Under the pieces are notes generated by a model. The model saw only the letters and a list, made by a program, of their open reading frames with translations, was not told the DNA's origin and did no database searches. Source: Tricholoma matsutake (taxonomy: Eukaryota; Basidiomycota; Agaricomycetes; Agaricales; Tricholomataceae). From it: 64,000 bases of DNA. This document shows positions 35,198 to 44,879 of this stretch, one piece after another. Made by a program: the position numbers and the translations under genes. Position 1 is the stretch's first letter. Every line of letters starts with the position of its first letter. The stretch is taken from the NCBI GenBank assembly GCA_026075535.2, contig AP026542.1:10912001-10976000 (forward strand), in the 5' to 3' direction.

Positions 35198-36060
35198 ATG
35201 TCGCTAGGGGGTGCATTTGGCAAAAATGGTGGTGCACTAAAGGTGGGACTGTTGGGAATGGTGTGTAGGGAGTCTGTGGAGCTTTGGGAAGTGTCGTCCA
35301 CTCTGTACCTGCCTATCTTGGGCAGCACATTCATGATTTCAGGCCTTAGGAGAGAGTTTTCTACTATAACGGCAACCTCAGCCTCTAGCAAAAGGAAATC
35401 CAAAGTTAAAATTATACTTAGCACTTTAAGGTCCCTGGAGAATGATGCACAAAATAATCCATCCTCTCTTGCACTCGCAGTGACCTCCCGGCCAGCAAAA
35501 TTCTCTGGGTCTATCATTTGTAGTAATTGCAAGTGCCCAGGGCATACTACTGAGTACTGCATCTTGAAAGGAGGGGGGATGGAGGGTAAGACCATTGAGG
35601 AGTCAAAGATGGTGAGGAGGAAGGCATATGATGCGAAGAAGTCTGGTCCCAAGCCTCTCAAGCATGCGTCAAAGGTTCCCATTACCATGAAGGACAACAA
35701 CAGCCAGGCATTCACCGTCATGATTGACTCCAGTGCTCTAAACAATGCTGAGGCTGTTACATGTGAGTTTTCTGGCTTAGCTAGTGACCCACTTCCCAGC
35801 ACATCTATTGATGAGGTTGAATATGAGGGGTGGCTCGCAACCAAGGAAGAGTTTACCACATCTATAGACTGGGCTGATAATAATACCCCTGTCGACGAGG
35901 ACACTTTTGCAGTCACCCCCCTCAATCAGTCCCAACATACAACCATCTCACTCAATGACCACCCATTCTATGTCGACACAGGTGCGATGGTTCATATCAC
36001 ACCGGACCATACTGATTTTCTTACACTATGTGCCATTTCACCACGTCATGTATGAGGCGT
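35198..36060 (+). pseudogene. Copia gag C-terminus and protease
   Basis: The open frame 35198-36055 carries the knuckle CSNCKCPGHTTEYC (CX2CX4HX4C) followed by GGGMEGKTIEE, and later the protease core FYVDTGAMVHITPDH. The first ~60 codons do not look like gag and may be flanking repeat read in frame. The frame ends at 36055, after which relic sequence leads into the integrase. Confidence 0.75.
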
Positions 36061-36328
36061 CAGTGGATCCTCCATCTCAGCTATCGGTATGGGGGACATA
36101 AAACTCTGAATTGCTCGAGGCACCTCTATTGTCTTACGCAATGCACTCTACATTACCAATGCGACAGTCTGCTTAATCTCAGTCAGCTCACTTGCGAGGG
36201 ACTCTAACGCTATTGCTCATTTCAATGACTCATCATGCTGGATCACCAATAAATCTACTGGTGCCCACATAGCCCAAGGCACTCTCTACTCAGGCAAGAA
36301 GCTGTACTCTCTCACCCTTCAGTCAGCG

Positions 36329-38715
36329 TTGGCAGAACATGCCCTCACTGTCCACTTCATGCCCAATATTGTCACCTGGCACAACTGTCTTGGACATGTG
36401 AACTACCAAGTGTTACAGGACATGGCTAGAAGAAGGACAATTGCAGGTACGCCTGCACAGTCCTCTTTCAAACCCTCCAAATGTGAATCTTGCATTCTTG
36501 AAAAGCAGACTTGCACTCCTGTTCCTAAGAAATGCACAGAAGGGGAGGGCCATAGAGCTAAGCAGAAGCTGGAGAAAGTGTGGGTAGATTTGTTGGGACC
36601 ACATGCTGTAAAGTCACAATCTGGAAATTCATACATTATGAATATTGTGGATGGTTTTACTTCTCAACCGTGGTCCATACTGCTTAAGAGCAAAGATGAC
36701 GCATATCCAGAGTTAACAGCATGGGAGCTGATGCGCAAAAAAGAAATGTGATTGCAGGTTGGGACATATATTACTGACAATGGGGAGTTGAAATCAGACA
36801 TGATGGACACATGGCTTAAAATGCTGATAGGTTGTCTCCTCGGCTCAAAGGCCAATTCACCATTTTGACCACATTCTAATCACATCGGATAACTTGCACG
36901 AGGTCCCAGAAGCAGCGTGACCACTCCGACCAAGTCTACCGAGCGCAAGCATCGTATCGAACACGATCGAACATCGTCAAGCATCGTATCGAACACGATT
37001 GAACATCGTCGAGCATTGTATCGAATGCGATCAAACATCGTCAAACATCGTCGAGCATTGTATCGAACACAGTCAAGCATTGTCAAGCATTGTATTGAAC
37101 ACGATCGAACATCGTCGAACATCATCGAGCATTGTATCAAACGCAATTGAACATCGTCGAACATCGAAAATCAACATTGGACACTATATTGCTATTCCAA
37201 TGGTCATCGCACACATGCCAGACGTATCCCCTACCATTGTCAAACAATATCGCACCAATATTGGGCCATGAACGAAGTCAGAAGAATCTTCAAAAATCTT
37301 CAAAAAACATCAAACCTCGAAAAACATCGTTGGACACAGTATTTCCTATTCAAATGATCTTCGGACACATGCTGGACACATGGGACACTATATTGAGTAT
37401 ATCGAACACATTTCGACCGCATGTGCATGCATACAATCTGCTCAAAGCAGTTTCCAATGTTTTATTCAATTTATAACAAGGACAGTCCGGTTTTAGCTAT
37501 TCTTTCTTATTATTTCTTCATCATGTGTTATATTCACCCCTTCTAGGCTCGCTTTATTGTTCTGATATACTTATATTGTCTTTTGCCTCGAGTTTTCCAC
37601 ATGTTTGCCTCATGTTCTCTAGCCTTTTTAGGTACTTTCTTTATTTTATATAAAAAGATGTACTAGATACAAAGAAAAACAAGAAAGTCGTCATCTTCCT
37701 CCCAGATCACAGTGATTTGAGAGTACAGTTTAGTCTTATTCAGTCTGAAGTTTGGTGTTTTATGCTAAACTTCCTCAAAATTCCTCAAAATTCCTCGCGT
37801 TATGCTATTTTCGCTCTTGCTTCCCTCGATTAGCCTTTTCTTCACTTCTACTACTCATCTATTCCCCTGATCTTGCGTCCAAACATATCTGTGCACTCGA
37901 AATTCCTTGAAACCTCTTTGAAAAATATCGCGACATCTCGAAAATCATCGCAACACCTCGAAACACATTCTTTTAGCCTCGAACTGCTTTGACAAGCAGT
38001 TGTTTCATGACTATTTGACAGTCGGTCTGACAGGTGACATCTAGAGGGCCTCGCATCCTTCCTCGGACTCATGTTATACCATCTGAAGCCATTTTGTGGG
38101 TTTTGTTTGGGTTTCCAGGTTGAGTATCATCAATGCATAGAACCGACCATAGGTTTACAGCCCCACACACTTCAGTGCACATTGGACGGGTTGAGCATAT
38201 GCATCAAACACTGATGAGAAAGGCACATCCATGCAAACTTACCACCTTACCTCTGTGATGAGCTGTACCTGACTGTGTCGCACCTTCATGCCAAAACTAC
38301 CACACATTCATTGTAAGGTACTACACCTTGGGAGATGTGGCATGAGCAAAAACCAGACTACTCCTATATGAGAGAGATTGGGTTCAAGGCATTCATCTTT
38401 ATTCAGAACCAGAATAATCCCAAGATCTACAAATGGTCAATTGAATGTGTCCTCATTGGCTACGAACCAAAATCCAAAGCATATCATTGCTATCATCGTG
38501 GGACCGGAAAGATCTACAGCTCATACCATGTCAGATTTATCGAGAGTCACAACAGTCACATACCTGTACCATCTGCAGCTCCAAATCCTTCCCTGGACTG
38601 CACTACGTCTGAACCATTCTGGGGTGACAATGATTCCCCTAATACCTTCACTCCAGTCAATTTTGATCATGATGATGATAATGGCGTACAGGAGATGACA
38701 CCTCCCATTGAATGA
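36329..38715 (+). pseudogene. Copia integrase, split by inserted DNA
   Basis: The first part (36329-36751) has the GAG-pre-integrase zinc region (WHNCLGHVNY, CESCILEKQ) and the start of the core (VWVDLLGPH). The second part resumes near 38100 with GRVEHMHQTLMRKA in a broken frame and continues at 38335-38715 (MWHEQKPDYSYMREIGFKAF). Between them lies the insertion described separately. Confidence 0.75.
36840..38095. other. Inserted DNA inside copia integrase, with an ATCGAACATCGTCGAGC-type tandem array
   Basis: From about 36940 to 37170 short units related to cgatcgaacatcgtcgagca repeat many times with drift, reading as (I-E-H-x)-like frames on both strands. The remainder is AT-rich with T-rich tracts and two copies of cctcaaaattcctc. 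I did not find clean terminal repeats or a target duplication, so the element type is unknown. Confidence 0.5.
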
Positions 38716-38821
38716 CCATTAGAAGAAACACCTACCGCACACACACCCAATGTTCCACCTGAAACTGTCGGCCCTTGCAGATCCTTGAGAATGCCAATAC
38801 CCACAGCCAAACACCCAAGTA

Positions 38822-40636
38822 GTGGACCACTTACTAACAGACTCGATAATGCAATATGTGATAGAGGGACTGCATAACATTGTTGCTTCCAATCGATCAC
38901 CCACTGATCATGATCGAGTGATGTCATCTCCTGATCATGATCGACTCGAGACGCTTCAGGAATCATTTGACAACCTCGCACTTGGGGGCGAGGCACATCA
39001 ATCATATGCCCTGATCTTGGAGATGTCGGAGATAGATCCGGAATCACTTCAATTCAAAGATGACCCACATACTTGGGATGAAGCACAGAACTCAACTGAT
39101 GCCAAACATTGGGAGGAGGGCTATCATGCTGAACTCAAGTCATTGCAAGATATGAATGTATATAAACTCATCCCACATGACTCAGTACCATCTGGGCACT
39201 GCAATTGTAAAGGTCAACCGGTATTTCACATCAAGCGGGATGAGAATGGAACTCCAGCTTGTTGGAAGGTATGCCTTGTCTTTAAAGGGTTTCGAACAGA
39301 TATTTGGCAAGGATTACATGAAGACCACCTCACCTACCATGTGCATGGAATCTTGGCAAATTCTCTTACATATTGCTGCCTCACTCGGTTGGGATGCACA
39401 ACAAATTGATGTCAAGACCACTTTCCTCTATGGACTTTTACCAGCCAACAAAATTCAGTATATGGAACAACTGGCAGGTTTTGAGGAATAGGAAAGGAGG
39501 ATTGGGTGTGGGAATTACAATGAGGACTTTATGGTATGAAGCAGAGCAGACATATCTGGAACCAAACACTAAATGTGCAGATGATAACCTGGGGTTTTAC
39601 CAGGCTTTTGTGCAAATCCTGTGTTTATTATTGAAAGACTGATTCTGGCACCATTATAGCAGTTGTACATGTTGACAACTTCTTATCAATTGCCAGTCAA
39701 AAAGAGGAGAATGAGTGTTTCAAGAATCGTATGTGGGAGGTTTGGACAATTTCAGAGCTTGGGACAGCACATTTTGTAGTAGGCATTGCCATTTCCTGGG
39801 ATCAGGAGTGCAGGATGGTTGCATTATCACAGGCAGTGCTGATTGACAAAATTGTTTCTCAATTTGGTCAGACTGATGCCAAGCCTTTATCCACACTGAT
39901 GGAACCAGGTCAGAAGTTGCATCACGTTGAGCGCACCACTTTCTCTCCACAGGAGCAGACAAAACTAACCATGCTACCCTATCACTCGTTGGTTGGCTGT
40001 TTATTGTACCTTGTGATCTCGACTCACCCTGACATCTCATTCACAGTTCAACAACTTTCCCAATTCCTTGACTCATACTCTTTCAAGCATTGGTGCACTG
40101 CATTATGTCTCATACGATACCTTAAAGGGACATGCAATCTCAAACTTCACTTGGGAGGGGATAATCTGATCTCATTACTGGTATACACTGACTCTGACTG
40201 GGTGAGTTGCCTGGACACTAGACGAAGCATTGGAGGATACATGTGCTTGCTTGGGTCTGGAGCGATTTCATGGACTGCACATAAGCAGAAAACTGTCGCT
40301 GCTTCCTCCTGTGAGGCCAAATATGTTGCTGCTTTTGAAGTGGCGAAGGAATGTATTTGGGTTCATACTCTACTCACTGCAATTGGTTATGCACCCCATG
40401 CACCAACCCTGATGCTCTGCGACAACACAGTGTCTATCAGTTTATCTGAGGACCCTCTTCTTCACTCAAGAGTGAAGCATGTTGACATAAAATTTCACTT
40501 CTTATGTGAAAGAGTTCAATCACAGAAACTCACCGTATCCTATGTCAATATGTGCAATAATACTGCTGATCTCTTCACCAAGGCTCTTGATGTCAAACAA
40601 TTCACAAGACTTCACAGCTTTCTGGGTCTGGCCTAA
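38822..40636 (+). pseudogene. Copia reverse transcriptase and RNase H
   Basis: Frames 38822-39491 carry the RT start (WEEGYHAELKSLQDMNVYKL) and DVKTTFLYG. The YVDD-type region is degraded near 39665 (VHVDNFLS). RNase H in 39731-40636 is well preserved with TDSDWVSCLDTRRSIGGY, the segment CEAKYVAAFEVAKE and a C-terminal DLFTKALDVKQF. The stop is at 40636, 54 bp before the LTR. Confidence 0.82.
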
Positions 40637-40680
40637 TTTTCATTATTCCCTTGATTCCATGCAAGGAGGAGTATTCACGG

Positions 40681-40690
40681 TGAGGAGGAG
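40681..40690 (+). other. Copia polypurine tract
   Basis: The purine run TGAGGAGGAG lies immediately before the LTR start TGTTGAG, the expected place for the plus-strand primer. A related GGAGGAG occurs 20 bp upstream. Confidence 0.7.
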
Positions 40691-41028
40691 TGTTGAGATC
40701 TGCTGCACCATGAATACACATTTCAATGCTGTTTGATGCAGTGTGTTATTTATAGCACACTTTGTGATGCATACGTTCCCCTTATCAATCATCCCTTTAT
40801 CACTTCCCTTTCTTCTATATACCATTGTCATGCTCACAGTATATATATTAGACATAGTAGACACATACACCTCAGTCCATTATACACAGACTGAGGTGAG
40901 TAGATATTATTTCATTGATCACTTATGCTTGTAGATTACTTGTGTATTCTAGGTATAGTAGTAACTCTAATAAAAGTCCATTATACACAGACTGAGATTA
41001 CTCGTGTATTCTAGCTTGGATCTCTACA
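40691..41028 (+). repeat. Copia 3' LTR (338 bp)
   Basis: It starts TGTTGAGATCTGC and ends GGATCTCTACA, and is followed by the 5-bp target duplication AGTTG (41029-41033). It contains a hairpin CCTCAGTC/GACTGAGG (40870-40896) and the duplicated block: copy A 40875-40895 plus 40935-40952, interrupted by the GT...AG segment 40896-40934 (39 nt); copy B 40976-41014 uninterrupted. An AATAAA lies at 40969-40974. It pairs with the minus-strand LTR at 47672-48024. Confidence 0.88.
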
Positions 41029-41360
41029 AGTTGCAACTGCAGCAATGGCAGGATTGGAGAGCGAGGGCACTTCAAATATTCCACAGGCCAAGTCAGAAAT
41101 GCTGGCAGATGATGTTACTGCAACAGACTTGCTTTGTTGCATCATATTGTCTCTTACCTGCGATGATGAAGACAATGATGATGATCTTGATCCCACATCA
41201 AGAAAAATTGCCGATATATTTAATTATGAGAACAGCATGTGGACAGAGATATCAAGGAACTGGTGATCCATGGTTTAGATGACAAACTCAAGCTCTATGA
41301 ACTGATTGATTTAGATGCTGCTGGGGATGATGAACCTACCATGATCAATGAAATGACCTA
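41029..41360 (+). pseudogene. hAT transposase C-terminal fragment
   Basis: Directly after the LTR and AGTTG there is an acidic stretch (CDDEDNDDDLD) followed by IADIFNYENSMWTEI and, after a frameshift, LKLYELIDLDAAGDDE. This matches the typical acidic end of basidiomycete hAT transposases (LYELLDLDA-type ending). The upstream parts of the same kind of transposase lie on the minus strand at 48030-48187 and 51210-51406. Confidence 0.6.
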
Positions 41361-42233
41361 AGCATTGTTATCTGTATAATATATTCATGTTCTCGCTACA
41401 TTACTAGTACAACAGTAGTACCATTTGCATATTTATTATGACTAAGCATGGCCATGCCTCGTGACACTTTGGGTGAATGCCACATTGAAACCGGACACTG
41501 GCAGGCCATGTTTCATGGCATTTGTGTAAAACACAGGCAAACATATGGCATTGCCAACACTGGTTGTCACCCCATATGTGCAAAGCAACATACAATAGGC
41601 AGGACACTATATATCAAACAGGGGAGGCTCAGCAACTTTGCTGAGCAATTGCTATAGACTCATCTGATGCTAATTTCTCTCCCTCTTCACCAGCTGTTTA
41701 TTCATGCATTGGTCGCAAGATCCTTTCTTCCTTGAGCTCCAGTGTAACCAGATCAAACTCATCAACTATAGTAATCAATCGAATTTATCAGCGACACTAA
41801 AGACTGAGGTTAAGCCTCATGTCCCATTCAAATTGCAGTGGGTTTTGAGCATCCACTCAGATCTGTGGAGTTGAGTGCAGATAAGCAAGTGGACCAGAGC
41901 CTTTTCAGCCCATCAGTGAGTAATGTACTAGTAGGACCAAGTCTTGTCAATTCAACCAATAATCTGTATTTGATGGATGTCATCATTACAACAACTCAGA
42001 GTGCCGAAGAAAAGTACAATGGAAGAAGTTGAATTTTAGCTCAATAGGTGAGGAAGTGTGCTTGAAACCTTCATCTTATTGTCCTTGGGTTCATCTTATT
42101 GTCCTTGGGTCCACCTGGTCAGTCATTACTATGAACAACATCACATGAAGGGATATTTTTTGATCAATTTCCAATCAACCTGAACCCTCTGAGAATGGGA
42201 AACTGCCATGTGCTTTTTGCAAATGACGAGGTC
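41361..42233. other. Relic-rich spacer, no supported gene
   Basis: Short broken frames are present without a recognisable domain. A 22-bp direct repeat around ttcatcttattgtccttggg occurs twice near 42068-42110. Confidence 0.4.
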
Positions 42234-42397
42234 TTTACACTCCCCCACCTTTCCTAGTGGACTCCAGTTGGAGTCCACTGGGACTGGTCACCAGCCAACT
42301 GCCTGCAAAGTTGCCAGTCCAGTCCCAGTCCAGTCTGACCAGATTCCACTTGGACTGGTCCAGTGGACTCCAGTTGGATTCCACTGAAAAAGTGTGT

Positions 42398-42482
42398 AAG
42401 AAAAGGAATCAAACCCAGATCCCTGTAGGTTGCTTATGTAATTATAATACACAATATAACCATTACACCACAGTACCTTGTG
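42398..42482 (-). other. tRNA-derived sequence (pol III A and B boxes), left copy
   Basis: On the minus strand, TGGTGTAATGG (42460-42470) fits a pol III A box and GGTTTGATTCC (42405-42415) fits a B box. A sound cloverleaf does not form, so this is a tRNA-derived relic or SINE head rather than a working tRNA. It points towards the left end of the element. Confidence 0.5.
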
Positions 42483-42689
42483 TAAGGTATCATCTATTTG
42501 CATTAGGTACCATGGTGCAGCTGTGTATGACAAAGCATATAGCTGCATCATCAAATGTACCAGCTCATCACTCACCACCACCACCACCACCACCACTGTT
42601 GATGCTGCCTCCCTCCTCTCTGCTCTACCACCACCACCACCACTCCCACGCCCAGTCTGCCATCACCACCACCCACAAACAAGCCAACT

Positions 42690-43060
42690 GGATGGGCCCT
42701 ACATAAGTTTTTTTTCATTTGCTTTTTGTTTTTATAAACTAACTAACCTGTTTCTTTAGCTTTCTAGGTTATAATCTACTGGTAACAACACCACCACCCA
42801 CAAACAAGCCAATGCAGGCCCACTTAAGTTTTTTTTGTTTGCTTTTTGGTTTTATAAACTAACTAACTCGTTTTTTTAGTTTTCTAGGTTATAATCTACT
42901 AGTAATGGCACCACCACCCACAAACGAGCCAACACAGGCCCAAATGATGCAGATCACGTCGTTTGGGCCCTACATAAGTTTTTTTTGTTTGATTTTTGTT
43001 TTTATAAACTAACTAACTCATTTTTTTAGTTTTCTAGGTTATAATCTACTAGTAATGACA
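42690..43060 (+). repeat. Three tandem intron-like modules
   Basis: Each module has a GGCCC...GGGCC-type flank, then ataagttttttt, ataaactaactaac, a T-rich tract and ttctag, followed by GTTATAATCTACT. The three copies end with ttctag near 42768, 42889 and 43048. The donor in these copies reads ATAAGT or TTAAGT instead of GTAAGT, so they look like decayed introns. Related intact forms are at 34.3, 34.6 and 46.4 kb. Confidence 0.55.
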
Positions 43061-43774
43061 CCACCACCCGCAAATGAGCCAACACACCCACCCCACCCCT
43101 ATGAGCCCCTGCTCGTAGGGTGGATCATGAGTGTGTGCAGTTGACGACAACAATGATGACACCACCTACCAGCACCAGGACCCAGAATGACCCAGACCCA
43201 ATGACACCCATGCCAGCCCCCTCCTCCCCGTCCAAACAGGATGTGAGAGTGTCGATAAAGGATAGGAGATGGCAGAGGGGTGCTGGGAGACCTGCGGAGC
43301 AGGATACCCACCTGGTAAGCACCCACCTACCCCCTCCCTTGCATGCCACATCACTGACCCCTCCCCCCAACCCCTCCAAACTAGGAGACCCACAAAACCG
43401 ACAACACACCAGGGCTACGATGACCATGGCACCCATCCCCATGCCTACAAGCCTCTGCTCATAGGGTGGATGATGGGTGCAGCTTGCTACGGTGATGGAC
43501 ATGTGCGAGGAGGGGTGGGTGATGACACCCACCCCAGACTGCATCCCCCAACCCCCCCTCCCCCACATTTTGCATGGGGAGGGGTCTTTATTATTTTTAA
43601 TTTATCTCTGCCCCCCCCTCTCGCAAGATGCGAGAGGGGTTTTTTTTTGTTTATTATTATATTATACCCACTCCCTTGTGTCCTACACAAGGGATGTGGT
43701 TAATTAAAATTTTTTGATCTTAATTGTTTGAAAAATGCCTCCTCGAAGAATATGAAAAGTTGAGTCATAAATAA

Positions 43775-43862
43775 ACCTTTGTGGCTCAAGTGGTTGAGCA
43801 CACTTGTTTGGTTTGTCATGTGATTCCTTATGGTGAGGTCTTGAGTTCAATTCCTGCAGTAC
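43775..43862 (+). other. tRNA-derived sequence (pol III A and B boxes), right copy
   Basis: An A box TGGCTCAAGTGG (43782-43793) and a B box GTTCAATTCC (43845-43854) are separated by 51 nt, as in tRNAs with a long variable arm. TTTGTG/CACAAA and GCTC/GAGC can pair as acceptor and D stems, but the anticodon and T arms do not form. It points towards the right end of the element. Confidence 0.5.
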
Positions 43863-44199
43863 ACAAATTTATTTTGTGGGTACTTTATGAAATTCACCAA
43901 GTCTGAAGTCCTTTGAGCTCATATCTAATTGACTTATCATTTGGTTGAAATGCATTCCACTCAGACTCCAGTTGGACTCCAGTGGGGGATTGAACTCTAC
44001 ATGACTTAGTGTAGTTCAATTCGACTCCACTTGGACTCCACTTGGACTCCAGTCAGTCCAGTCAGAGTCCACTAGGACAGGTGGGGGACTGTAAAGTACT
44101 GCAAATGACTGCCAGGTGAAGTTCTAAGTATGCTGCATGAACAAAAACTCCACATCAGGATCCAGTTAAAACATCCTGCAACACAACATGAATGGTGTC

Positions 44200-44870
44200 A
44201 ATGGGTATTGACTCCATGAGGACTTACCAACAAGTTCTCACTCCAAGTCAAACCAGATGCTCATGTTCTCCCAAATCTGCTCCCTCTGTGTCATCAGTGA
44301 CTTTACCCTCAATTTTGCACATCCATCGCAATACCCCATATCCTTCTTCCAGTCTACTTCAAGCAGATACCCTATACCACACATTGGATTGAATTGATAG
44401 GTGGTCAGATAGGACAAGATAATGTCCAAGGTAATGTGCACCTTGTTTGAGTTGCACGGGGTCTTAAGCACACAGTTGACATTGCTGAGTGCTGATGAAT
44501 GAAGTTCTCCTCATTGACATCGTCCATATCACTATCTGACTCCTCCTCATTGGAATATTCTTCTTCAGTCAAGTAGAGAGTGCTCTGCTTTGCAAGCTCA
44601 TAAAATGCTCATTTGAGCACTGTATTCAAGCCATATTCACAACCCAGGAAAACAGCTTCAGCAGCATGCAGGAGTAACTTTCATGTTCCAAATGATAGCC
44701 TGCCTTAAAATTCGCAATTGAGGTACTTTCGAGCAAAGTCTAACATTTTCTGGAATTGGAGGAGAGATGTGGCCCTAAAGATGGCAGTGACAGTTGGAAA
44801 AGTTGGATCCTGGAAGTAATAGTCACTGTAGCAGTGATTGTCAAACCAGAAAGAAGTTGAAAGAATTCTG
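44200..44870 (-). pseudogene. BTB/POZ-like protein relic
   Basis: On the minus strand a broken frame reads DPTFPTVTAIFRATSLLQFQ, MLDFARKYL, then, after stops, AAEAVFLGCEYGLNTVL and AFYELAKQSTLYLTEEEY followed by an acidic stretch. This order is similar to agaricomycete BTB/POZ-containing proteins, in which a helix pair follows the BTB fold. Stops interrupt it at least three times. Confidence 0.35.
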
Positions 44871-44879
44871 TGATATGTA

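Larger units (their letters stand above)
35198..41028 (+). mobile_element. Ty1/copia retrotransposon, 3' portion (gag fragment to 3' LTR), decayed
   Basis: Reading left to right there is a gag C-terminal part with a zinc knuckle, protease, integrase, reverse transcriptase, RNase H, polypurine tract and 3' LTR, which is the copia order. The 5' LTR and gag start are missing here but are found in opposite orientation at 46.8-48.0 kb. The integrase is interrupted by about 1.2 kb of unrelated sequence (about 36840-38095). The frames are broken in several places. Confidence 0.85.
42234..44095. mobile_element. Non-autonomous terminal-inverted-repeat element, 1.86 kb
   Basis: The left end TTTACACTCCCCCACCT and the right end AGGTGGGGGACTGTAAA are inverted repeats that continue through TCCTAGTGGACTC (about 30 of 33 bp agree). 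Inside the ends are many palindromic GGACTCCAGTTGGAGTCC-type subterminal motifs. The interior holds two tRNA-like sequences and three tandem palindrome/intron-like modules. There is no transposase. The target duplication is unclear (TA if the element starts at CACTCC), so the superfamily is undecided. Confidence 0.7.

Noticed and set aside
36917..37164. Open frames with repeated IEHR/MFDDVRS-like units
   Set aside because: They are translations of a short tandem repeat, open on both strands.
43120..43703. Plus-strand frames of 114-144 codons rich in Pro/Thr/His
   Set aside because: They run across palindrome and CAC repeats within a non-autonomous element and have no start context or domain.
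43782..43854. A functional tRNA gene
   Set aside because: The A and B boxes fit, but the anticodon and T arms do not fold, so only a tRNA-derived sequence is reported.
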